From Akkermansiaceae bacterium (lineage in GTDB: Bacteria; Verrucomicrobiota; Verrucomicrobiia; Verrucomicrobiales; Akkermansiaceae): a stretch of 27,593 bases of DNA. The stretch spans positions 1 through 27,593 of the forward strand of contig WTJZ01000242.1 in assembly GCA_011524615.1 (NCBI GenBank), read 5' to 3'. The translations under genes and the position numbers were made by a program. The notes beneath the pieces are model-generated. The model had not been told where the DNA came from, did not search any database, and saw only the letters and a list, made by a program, of their open reading frames with translations. Numbering within the stretch: position 1 is the stretch's first letter; every line of letters begins with the position of its first letter. Below, one piece after another: positions 1 through 6,438 of this stretch.

Positions 1-38
1 GCCTAATGGTTGATTCTATGAGTGATGTTATATGGTGA

Positions 39-767
39 TTATCGTTTTCTTCTCGTAACTAAAGCTAGGGAACCTAGTCCTAAGAGGGCAAGAGCTGATG
101 GCTCAGGAACCGCTTCGATAACAATGTTATCCATAGAGAATCCAGTGCCGCCGAGGTATCGTCCAAATGATACTGTGATGTAATCGTACGCAGAGAAGTC
201 TACACCAAAGTCTGCACTGAGTTCTGTTCCGTCGTCAGAAAACTGGACCCCATAAGCAAGATCCCATGATCTATCTGCACCCATGTCTCCTCCGTCTGTT
301 AATCGATACACATCATAATCTGCCATTGTTGCATTTGATGACCAAGTCACACCATTTGTACCGACGTTATTGACGAGTAGAGTGGAAGGAGTAGCGTTAC
401 TTCCATTATCCACGAATCCCATAACGTGTAGGTACACGTCTTCTGAAGCATAAGATTCAGTGTAATCAAATGTTACACGTAGTCTGTTGTATTCTGAAGA
501 GATTGTCGATAGCGTGCTTGAGTCAAAAAATGTTGAGAATCCGTATCTTGAGGCTCCAGTCGAATTGAGGCTCCCACCACTGATCGCTAGGTCAGTTGAT
601 GTTGATGTATACCATAAGCCAGGTGTATGTGCTGTCGTCATAGCTCCAACACTTAGCAATTGCGCGGCTGAACTAAAGTCTGTGGTTTTTAAGACTACTG
701 AGCTGGCAGAAGCAGCCGAGAGGAGTGATGCACAAACAGCGAATTGAGTTAATTTATTGTATTTCAT
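39..767 (-). CDS. PEP-CTERM sorting-domain secreted protein (copy 1)
   Basis: A 242-residue exported protein of unknown function. It has a signal peptide (MKYNKLTQFAVC then a small, Ala/Ser-rich stretch), a Ser/Thr/Gly/Asp-rich body of about 190 residues with no Cys pattern, and a C-terminal PEP-CTERM tail: VPEPS, a short hydrophobic segment (ALLGLGSLALV) and a basic end (TRRKR). In the known PEP-CTERM/exosortase system such tails are cleaved and the protein is delivered to the surface or extracellular matrix; that role is inferred here. The reading frame stays open upstream to 830, but I chose the ATG at 765-767 because the paralogue at 5283-6014 begins at the matching MKLNKL. There is no clear Shine-Dalgarno. 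No exosortase gene is in the window. Body residues such as SYASEDVYLHVMGF and SAYDYITVSF are nearly unchanged in the paralogue, so the two copies are related by duplication. Confidence 0.88.
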   Translation of the reverse strand: MKYNKLTQFAVCASLLSAASASSVVLKTTDFSSAAQLLSVGAMTTAHTPGLWYTSTSTDLAISGGSLNSTGASRYGFSTFFDSSTLSTISSEYNRLRVTFDYTESYASEDVYLHVMGFVDNGSNATPSTLLVNNVGTNGVTWSSNATMADYDVYRLTDGGDMGADRSWDLAYGVQFSDDGTELSADFGVDFSAYDYITVSFGRYLGGTGFSMDNIVIEAVPEPSALALLGLGSLALVTRRKR

Positions 768-1353
768 AATATTTAAGAAGTAATGAGGCTTCATTTTAGA
801 ATAGACACTGTGATTTTGACGTCTTAACAAAACTCTGAAAAAAATGAGCTTTTTTGTGTGAGGGTTGACGTCTCATCTCCCCAAATGGACTCGAGTGTTT
901 AGTGCTGTGACGCATGATCAGCAGCGCAGCAGGTGCACACAGGACTCGCTAATGTTCGCGTTTAATAAGTGATGGAGATTGAGTGAACTTTTCCTAATGG
1001 GAACAAAGTTGGGCCTATTTTAGCTACCTGCTGTGGGCTTTTTAAACTGCTGTTCTATTCACAATGACGTGAATTTTTTACGGATGGCTTTAAGACTGTG
1101 TTTAGTTCCGTTTAGTTTTCTTTTTGATGAAACCAGTCTCGTAACTCTGTGGAGTCACCTTATTGACCTGCAGTAACTGATCTGACCTTGAGACACTAGT
1201 TCAGCGACAGATGTAGGGAGTGAAAAAAGCACGATAGTATGCTTTGTTTAAGTTGTGTTAGTCCCCTACGATGGGAATCAAGGCTCCAGCTATATGTCTC
1301 AAGCTGAGCGATGAGCGGGAGCTATTAATGAGGTGGCTACAGTTCTAGTTTTG
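768..1353. other. Long non-coding gap upstream of PEP-CTERM copy 1
   Basis: About 590 bases without a convincing gene. The part next to the PEP-CTERM gene (about 777-863) is conserved with the same position upstream of the second copy (6024-6110): a GAAG/CTTC hairpin in the presumed leader, the block AATCACA, a TTTTGTT element, and an A-tract/T-tract palindrome around 838-856. The rest has stops in all frames apart from short runs of about 30 codons, and may be decayed sequence. I could not identify a confident -35/-10 pair. Confidence 0.5.
1223..1245 (-). terminator. Weak intrinsic terminator-like hairpin
   Basis: Read on the minus strand, AAAGCA and TGCTTT form a 6-bp stem with an 8-base loop, followed by a run of T. 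It lies about 110 bases past the stop of the gene remnant at 1354-1530, so it may be that gene's old terminator. The stem is short and AT-rich. Confidence 0.35.
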
Positions 1354-1530
1354 TTATACCTCTAGGATCGCAAAAACCTTATCTGTATTCTCGGGGCTAG
1401 GGAGCGAGAAATTGACATATTCATAGTCGGTATCAATGGGTGAGACGGTCGCGTCATCCTTAGTAGTCCACGAACCGTCGAGGCTGTCGGAGGTCTTCAG
1501 GGAGTATGTCAGAGCGCGGGCTACAGTGAG
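1354..1530 (-). pseudogene. C-terminal remnant of a secreted-type protein
   Basis: A 58-codon open stretch on the minus strand ending in TAA (1354-1356) and bounded upstream by an in-frame TAG (1531-1533), with no start codon in context. The translation is protein-like: LTYSLKTSDSLDGSWTT, then a Thr/Asp-rich piece, then YEYVNFSLPSP and an end at KVFAILEV. This layout (a strand, 'T(S/D)SLDGSW', more strands, then a hydrophobic end) resembles the C-termini of large surface or autotransporter-like proteins in this phylum; that likeness is from memory and unproven. It lacks any N-terminal part, so I call it a 5'-truncated remnant. It lies directly downstream of the sigma-kinase-sigma cluster on the same strand and may once have been its last gene. 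Confidence 0.55.
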
Positions 1531-1696
1531 CTAAAGTATGTGGAGGGTTATGAGCTAAAGGTCTCTACAGAGCATGATTTATCTTCCATTACTTGTACAA
1601 GTAAACAGCGGGAGGCTTTGATGCATTTAGGTTGGAATATTAATTTGAAAGTTTCCCCCCCAGAGATAGAAGGCTAAGTCTGGTGGGGTATTATTG

Positions 1697-2287
1697 TTAA
1701 ATATCGTATTCTTTTATTATATGGCGAATCTCTTCAGTAAGGCTCTTTTTGACTCGGGCTCGGATGGTGTAGACACTTGACTTCGAGTACCCAGATCTAG
1801 CGACAATTTTGTCTACAGCTAATCCTTCCATTCCTAGTTCAAAGATCAATAAGGCATCGTCTGGGAATGAAGATTTAATCCTATGGAGAGCTTTTTTGTA
1901 AACAAATTCTTCCCACTCAAGCCGAATTTTTGTGTCCAGTTCTTGGGTGCGGTTATTAGAACTTGGTTCGGTACTCTTTCTGTAACGCTCTATTGTTTTA
2001 TTGGTATTCGATTGTTTTTGGTAAGAGGTATAACCAATGCGTTTGACCATCGTTGAGAGCCAGGTTCTGAAACGTCCTCGTTCTGCATCATATTTGTCAA
2101 TATGCTTCGTGAGCTGGATCATTGCTAATTGACTGACGTCTTCGATATCATGTTGAGGGAGTCCAATGTTGTAGAGTAAAGAATGAATATACTTCTGATA
2201 AAAATTAAAAATTTCATTCCATGCGTCTTGATCACCTAAATTTCTGGCTTTATTAATTAGGGTGTAGCTAGTGTGTACTGTGCTCAT
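1697..2287 (-). CDS. ECF-type RNA polymerase sigma factor (sigma 1)
   Basis: A 196-residue sigma-70-family factor that would direct RNA polymerase to a specific promoter set. Region 2 is visible at about residues 15-90, with the conserved helix DIEDVSQLAMIQLTKHI, then GRFRTWLSTMVKRIGY for -10 recognition. Region 4 lies at about 125-190 with a helix-turn-helix (ELGMEGLAVDKIVARSGYSKSSVYTIRARV). Regions 1 and 3 are missing, as expected for ECF factors. It is a paralogue of the factor at 4326-4925: both start with a TSYTLI segment and align end to end. It lies 54 bases after the kinase stop and is probably its co-transcribed partner. No anti-sigma factor is adjacent, so control through the kinase is a reasonable inference, as known for kinase-linked ECF factors such as EcfP/PknT of Vibrio. 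The target promoters are unknown. Confidence 0.88.
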   Translation of the reverse strand: MSTVHTSYTLINKARNLGDQDAWNEIFNFYQKYIHSLLYNIGLPQHDIEDVSQLAMIQLTKHIDKYDAERGRFRTWLSTMVKRIGYTSYQKQSNTNKTIERYRKSTEPSSNNRTQELDTKIRLEWEEFVYKKALHRIKSSFPDDALLIFELGMEGLAVDKIVARSGYSKSSVYTIRARVKKSLTEEIRHIIKEYDI

Positions 2288-2341
2288 GAGGAAATGGATT
2301 TAAGTCTATTCATTTGGGGACTAAATCGAACGGTATTTGTC

Positions 2342-4345
2342 TTATCTAGAGGAGACGGTGGTAAATGTTATTTGGTCGGAATTATTGAGTATAGACTTAA
2401 GGTAGGCGCTTTGTTTAGAATCTTTTACGATCACATGTTGTAGCCCTTTAATTTCAACAGAGTCCGGGGATCTTAAGCCTTTAACTTCGCGAGATAAGTG
2501 TCTGTTGATGTGTTTTAGCTGACTTATATCCAGAGTCTCGATTTTTGCTCCGTGAAGGCAGCTGATTAGAAAGGGTTTGTTACCGGTGAAAATGAGTTTT
2601 TGCAACTTTAAGTAAGAGAGGAAAGAATCTTTAGAGAATCTATTTCTTCTGTAAACTATGTGTGATGTACGAGAAAGGATGAGTGTTTTTTCCTTCTCGC
2701 TATATGTGCAGAAGTTACTCTGATCAAGGTTGTTTATTATCTCGATGAGTTTCAAGACGGACTTATTGTAATCCTTATCCGTTGGAGAGAGGCATGCATC
2801 ACACCGTAAGATATTAAACATGAAGAGATGAATACGATCATGTAGGTATGGGGTTAATGAGGGGATATTCGCGATAGTGTCTAGGATGGAAAGGAGCTCT
2901 TCAGAAGAAGGGCGCTTAGTTTTATCGTAAGAGAAAGCGGGAAGAGCCTTTGTAATGTGGATAAAGTGATCATCCATTTGGGTACTCATGTGAGGCAATA
3001 CCTGAATGCGGTCTAATGAGAGAATAGAGCATAGGTAGAAATGATAACATGAGGTGATGACTGGGTCGTCAGGATAGTCTTTTCTCGCTTTTTTGAACAA
3101 TGCGTCTAGCGATTCAATGTGCGTTCTTAAGTCTTCAGGTGGAGTTTCGTAAATACTAGTGCTGAGCATTTTGTGAAGTAACTCCTGATGTTGAGCCGTA
3201 TTAAGTGGAGAGTGCTTGGTGTAGAGAGCTTGTTCAAATGCAAGAGTAGAAAGTTGTTCCTCCAGCTGCTTCGCTTCTTGATTGAGGAACTGATTTCTCT
3301 TGTTAAGTGCGGCCCAGACCGCCAGAAAGCTGAGACAGATTGTCAAGAGTAAGAAGGCGGTGCGCTTGCGTGCAATAAACTTGAACCACCAGTAGGGGCT
3401 AAATTTACTATCTTGAGAAATAGATGCACCAACAAGGTAGGCATTGATATCTTGTAAAAGTTCGTGCGCGTTTTGATATCGGTTTTTACTCGATTCGTTT
3501 AAGGACTTTTCCATGATCATCTTCAGATAGCGATCAATATGGAATGATTTTTGGCCATTACGGGAGGTGCTATCAAAGTTCTTGATAGTGAGTGATGGGG
3601 TTGCTTTTTCGCCGTATAGCATGTAGTAGAGTAAGGCTCCAAGTGAGTATACATCCGACTTTTCAGACTTGGCTTTGTTTAAGGTCAGCTGTTCAGGAGA
3701 AGCAAATCCTGGGGTTCCTTTGATTTGACCGTGCAGGGTCATCTCTCTCGTAAGTAAGCGCAGTTGAGAACTATCATCACAGATAAGGTTCTCTAAGCTG
3801 TCGCAACAGCTCCCTGAGATACCCCAATCGCACATAATAGGGGCTCCATAACTATTGAAGAGAATGTTGTCAGGCTTAATATCGAGGTGGATAATATGGT
3901 TGTCATGAGCGTATGAGATTGCAGCGCAGATGTCTCTAAATGTGCGAACAATTTCTGATTTAGTCCTGTGGCAAGCGAGGAAATCCTTTAGCGTTCCTCC
4001 ATCCAGGTATTCCATTAAGAAATACGGGGCACCATTTTCATCGAGTCCTATATCATATATATTGATGATGTTAGGGTGATTTAATGACGCGATAAGCAAT
4101 GCCTCATATACTAAAGAATCTTGGTCAGTGTCGGAATCGGTTAACCGAGCTAGTGCAACCTCACGTTGAGTCTTTTTGTCATAGCACCTAAAGACCTGTT
4201 TACGACCTCCTTGTCCTATTAACTCGGGCTTGATAAAGCGGTCTTGTTCGTCGAGAGAGTGTAGATGTATTAGACTATTAGCATTCTCTTCATTTTCGGC
4301 CTCGGCCATGAGCGCACTAATATTCTTATTGCGAGTGGTCTCCAT
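2342..4345 (-). CDS. Transmembrane Ser/Thr protein kinase with atypical ATP-site lysine
   Basis: A 667-residue Hanks-type kinase with one membrane helix. The kinase domain spans about 38-305: glycine loop GQGGRKQV (44-51), catalytic loop HLDIKPDN (153-160), metal-binding DWG in place of DFG (173-175), a long activation segment, GTPGFASPEQL, and SDVYSLGALLYYML. The beta-3 VAIK motif reads VALA, so the usual ATP-orienting lysine is Ala66; the helix-C glutamate is probably Glu81. The transmembrane segment is about 329-347 (AFLLLTICLSFLAVWAAL), followed by about 320 residues outside the membrane with no domain I recognise, starting with a short coiled coil. The frame is open to a TTG at 4375, but I chose the ATG at 4345. 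That still overlaps the end of the upstream sigma gene by 20 bases, implying translational coupling. It probably senses an envelope signal and acts on the flanking sigma factors (inference). Confidence 0.87.
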   Translation of the reverse strand: METTRNKNISALMAEAENEENANSLIHLHSLDEQDRFIKPELIGQGGRKQVFRCYDKKTQREVALARLTDSDTDQDSLVYEALLIASLNHPNIINIYDIGLDENGAPYFLMEYLDGGTLKDFLACHRTKSEIVRTFRDICAAISYAHDNHIIHLDIKPDNILFNSYGAPIMCDWGISGSCCDSLENLICDDSSQLRLLTREMTLHGQIKGTPGFASPEQLTLNKAKSEKSDVYSLGALLYYMLYGEKATPSLTIKNFDSTSRNGQKSFHIDRYLKMIMEKSLNESSKNRYQNAHELLQDINAYLVGASISQDSKFSPYWWFKFIARKRTAFLLLTICLSFLAVWAALNKRNQFLNQEAKQLEEQLSTLAFEQALYTKHSPLNTAQHQELLHKMLSTSIYETPPEDLRTHIESLDALFKKARKDYPDDPVITSCYHFYLCSILSLDRIQVLPHMSTQMDDHFIHITKALPAFSYDKTKRPSSEELLSILDTIANIPSLTPYLHDRIHLFMFNILRCDACLSPTDKDYNKSVLKLIEIINNLDQSNFCTYSEKEKTLILSRTSHIVYRRNRFSKDSFLSYLKLQKLIFTGNKPFLISCLHGAKIETLDISQLKHINRHLSREVKGLRSPDSVEIKGLQHVIVKDSKQSAYLKSILNNSDQITFTTVSSR

Positions 4346-4925
4346 GATCTTTTGCGATGCTTCTAATTTCAGCAATGATACTCTTACGCACTCTTTTTCG
4401 CAAGGTGTAGATTGTACCTGCTGTGTATTGAGTTTCTTCTTCGATCTGAGACATCGTACACCCCTCTATGTACATCTTGAAGGCAGTTAATGCTTTACCT
4501 CGATAGGTCGTTTCAAGCCGTTTACAGGCTTCTTCATAAAGATATGCCTCCCACTCAGCAGTTATTCTTTTTTCGAAGTCGCTAGCGCTTAGGTAAGAGT
4601 CGAATACTGAGTGAACGGAGGCGTCTTCTATTTTCTTTGAGTAATTCTCCTGCTTCTGGAAGTGTCGATAACCAGCATGTTTTACTATTTTTGCAAGCCA
4701 AGTGCTAAAGCGGCCTTTGGTTTTATCATAGTTGCCCAGATTCTTGGTTAACGTGACCAGTACTGTTTGGATTACGTCCTCACATTCGTTACTAGGGGTT
4801 CCAATATCACTTAGAATTTTAAGCATAAAATTTTTATAGAAATCGTAAATTTTGCTCCAAGCCTCGTGGTCATCTGTGTTTATAGCCCTCTCAATGAGGG
4901 TGTAACTGGTTTTCTGTTGAGACAT
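4326..4925 (-). CDS. ECF-type RNA polymerase sigma factor (sigma 2)
   Basis: A 199-residue sigma factor and first gene of the sigma-kinase-sigma cluster. Region 2 is at about residues 15-90 (ECEDVIQTVLVTLTKNLGNY, then GRFSTWLAKIVKHAGY). Region 4 is at about 130-190 with the recognition helix in YTAGTIYTLRKRVRKSI. Compared with its paralogue at 1697-2287, the framework is the same (TSYTLI, AW, FY, IG.P, EDV, LTK, GRF.TWL, GY, QKQ) but most other positions differ, so the duplication is old or divergence was fast. Its 3' end overlaps the kinase start by 20 bases. On the upstream side, TATACT (4972-4977, minus strand) could be a -10 element with a weak -35, and TTGACA lies nearer the start codon. 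Neither is certain. Confidence 0.88.
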   Translation of the reverse strand: MSQQKTSYTLIERAINTDDHEAWSKIYDFYKNFMLKILSDIGTPSNECEDVIQTVLVTLTKNLGNYDKTKGRFSTWLAKIVKHAGYRHFQKQENYSKKIEDASVHSVFDSYLSASDFEKRITAEWEAYLYEEACKRLETTYRGKALTAFKMYIEGCTMSQIEEETQYTAGTIYTLRKRVRKSIIAEIRSIAKDHGDHSQ

Positions 4926-5222
4926 TCTAAAATTTTATTGAATATATTTGTCAAACTTCTCATATGACGCGAGTATACACAATCAAATTCTTCATGTTGC
5001 GAGGATGGATTACAATTAGTTTTACGACTAGGACTAGAATTGTGTTGCTTACATTAAGAAGTGTCTTATCTTGGAAGATTCTTTTAAGTGAGGAGGAGGG
5101 TTTCAATAAATGGTATTTTGTAGTCTGAAGTTGTCATGCTCTAGGTGGTGTTAAGGGGGGCGCAGGCTCAGTTGAATTATTTGCATTGATAGATATGGTT
5201 GGGTGAGTAAAACCATGGTGAT
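4926..5222. other. Gap between sigma 2 and PEP-CTERM copy 2
   Basis: About 300 bases, AT-rich near 4926-4980. Read on the minus strand it holds candidate promoter pieces for the sigma/kinase cluster (TATACT at 4972-4977; TTGACA at 4947-4952). I saw no open frame with coding character and no repeat. Because the PEP-CTERM gene upstream ends in its own terminator (5223-5253), the sigma-kinase cluster probably has an independent promoter here. Confidence 0.4.
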
Positions 5223-5253
5223 AAAAAAACCATTAAGCAAATAGCCTAATGGT
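5223..5253 (-). terminator. Intrinsic terminator of PEP-CTERM copy 2
   Basis: Read on the minus strand: ACCATTAGGC, a short loop, GCTTAATGGT (one mismatch in the stem), then seven T. It lies 29 bases past the stop of the gene at 5283-6014. The right arm, GCCTAATGGT on the plus strand, also occurs at bases 2-10 of the window downstream of PEP-CTERM copy 1, suggesting that copy ends in a related hairpin cut by the window edge. Confidence 0.8.
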
Positions 5254-5282
5254 AGCAAAAAACTGTATGTATTGGAGTGATA

Positions 5283-6014
5283 TTATCGTTTTCTTCTTGT
5301 AACTAATGCGAGAGAACCTAGTCCTAGAAGCGCTACTGATGATGGTTCTGGGACAGCCTCGATTTTAATGTTGTCAAGAGTGAAACCTGTTGTGCCAAGA
5401 GATCTAGCAAATGATACGGTAATGTAGTCGTATGCAGAGAAATCAACGTCAAATTCAGCAGTTAGTCCTGTACCTTGGTTCAGAAATTCTACACCATAGC
5501 CAGTGTCCCATGATCGATCAGTACCCATAGCTGATCCGTCTTTTAGGTTGGTTACATCATAGTCGTCCATAGTGGCAGTAGTAGACCATGTTAGACCTTC
5601 ATTGCCTGAATTGTTATTAATGAGAACTGAAGTTGGTGTACTATTTGAGCCGTTATCTGAAAAGCCCATTACGTGAAGGTAAAGATCTTCGGAAGCATAA
5701 GATTGACCATAATCAAAGGTTACGCGTAGTAGGTTTTGGTCCGAGGTAGTGCTGGCAAGTTGTGTGGTACTGATGACCGTTGACATACCTCTTCTAGTGT
5801 TACTAAAAGAAGTAATTGCTCCATCGGTGATTGCGAGGTCTGTGTTGGTTCCTGTGTACCAAAGCCCAGCAGTTGAGTCGGAGTCCAAAGTTGATGCAAT
5901 TACAAGAGAACTGGTTGAACTAAAGTCAGTGTTACTGAATACAAGGACACTGGCAGATGCTGCAGTAAGCAGTGATACACAAACAGCGAATGGAGTTAAT
6001 TTATTGAGTTTCAT
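5283..6014 (-). CDS. PEP-CTERM sorting-domain secreted protein (copy 2)
   Basis: A 243-residue exported protein paralogous to the one at 39-767. The signal peptide starts MKLNKLTPFAVCVSLLTAASAS. The body is Ser/Thr/Asn-rich, and the end is the PEP-CTERM signature VPEPSS, a hydrophobic stretch (ALLGLGSLALV) and TRRKR. Shared blocks with copy 1 include LRVTFDYGQSYASEDLYLHVMGF, MGTDRSWDTGYGVEF and FSAYDYITVSFARSLG-like segments, giving a full-length alignment without large gaps. The conserved blocks look like a small beta-sandwich, but I cannot name the fold. It has its own upstream region, conserved with copy 1, and its own terminator, so it is probably monocistronic. Function is unknown; surface or matrix export is inferred from the tail only. 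Confidence 0.9.
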   Translation of the reverse strand: MKLNKLTPFAVCVSLLTAASASVLVFSNTDFSSTSSLVIASTLDSDSTAGLWYTGTNTDLAITDGAITSFSNTRRGMSTVISTTQLASTTSDQNLLRVTFDYGQSYASEDLYLHVMGFSDNGSNSTPTSVLINNNSGNEGLTWSTTATMDDYDVTNLKDGSAMGTDRSWDTGYGVEFLNQGTGLTAEFDVDFSAYDYITVSFARSLGTTGFTLDNIKIEAVPEPSSVALLGLGSLALVTRRKR

Positions 6015-6023
6015 AATCGTTTA

Positions 6024-6110
6024 GAAGCTGTCAGGCTTCACTTCCCAGTAGTCGGTGTGATTAAGCTGTTTGAACAAAAGTTTGAAAAAAATGACTTTTT
6101 TCATCTGACC
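6024..6110 (-). promoter_or_regulatory. Conserved upstream region of the PEP-CTERM genes
   Basis: Aligned with 777-863, this stretch keeps, in gene orientation: AAAAAAG(C)TCATTTTTTTCA, TTTTGTT, then 21 bases in both copies to CTAYT, with AATCACA between them, then TGAAGCCT, CTTCTAAA and ATTATG at the start codon. GAAGC (6024-6028) and GCTTC (6035-6039) form a hairpin just before the start. Equal spacing in both copies suggests promoter plus leader, possibly read by an alternative sigma factor. The promoter itself is not proven. Confidence 0.45.
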
Positions 6111-6189
6111 GGCCTTAATTTAGCGACGCTGTAGAGGTTGATAGAATAAGGAGATATAGATGTTCTCCATCTTCTCGGTAGAGAGATTC

Positions 6190-6438
6190 TTACTCTTTCC
6201 GCGAGGAGCCCTTTTGGGCTCTTTTGCCTAATTCATCCAGAGACCTAGTCACAAGTTGAGCAGATTCCCATTCTTTATTTTGTGTCTTGCTTATACCTGT
6301 GCAGTGAACATGACCTGCCTCAGTAGGTCTAAGGATTATATCCTGTTGGTCATACGCCCGGTCTGGAAGTATGTAGCTCTTTGGTAGACCACGTGTCTTT
6401 GCACAAGAGGGGTGATTATAGAACCGTTGTTTCAGGTA
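6190..6438 (-). pseudogene. 82-codon coding-like stretch in frame after the hrpA stop
   Basis: Directly after the hrpA TAG (6439-6441) the same minus-strand frame stays open for 82 codons to a TAA at 6190-6192. The translation looks like real protein: YNHPSCAKTRGLPKSYILPD, then RAYDQQDIILRPTEAGHVHC, then a helical, charged end (KEWESAQLVTRSLDELGKRA). It has no ATG, GTG or TTG; the only near-start is CTG as codon 2. HrpA already ends like its family, so I favour a 5'-truncated gene remnant. Alternatives are a small protein with an unusual start coupled to hrpA, or readthrough of the TAG. I recognise no family; the Cys and His residues (C12, H9, H53/H55-like positions) are only suggestive of metal binding. 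Confidence 0.5.
6204..6225 (+). terminator. GC-rich hairpin with T-run
   Basis: GAGCCC (6206-6211), TTTT loop, GGGCTC (6216-6221) and TTTT, extended by two weak pairs. In plus orientation it has the form of an intrinsic terminator, but no convincing plus-strand gene lies upstream. It falls inside the minus-strand coding-like stretch 6190-6438, so it may be coincidental. Confidence 0.4.

Noticed and set aside
487..747. Plus-strand ORFs opposite the PEP-CTERM genes (here and at 5749-6024)
   Set aside because: Appear at the same place in both paralogues because they mirror the same coding sequence; no independent signal.
768..830. N-terminal extension of the first PEP-CTERM protein
   Set aside because: It would place 21 residues before an otherwise standard signal peptide; the paralogue starts at the equivalent later ATG.
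1104..1205. Minus-strand run of about 34 codons (LLQVNKVTPQSYETGF...)
   Set aside because: Too short, stops on both sides, no start; could be more gene debris but is within chance expectation.
1444..1677. Open 77-codon plus-strand frame (ending LKVSPPEIEG)
   Set aside because: The second half looks mildly protein-like, but there is no good start (only a GTG at 1540), and its first part is antisense to the better supported remnant at 1354-1530.
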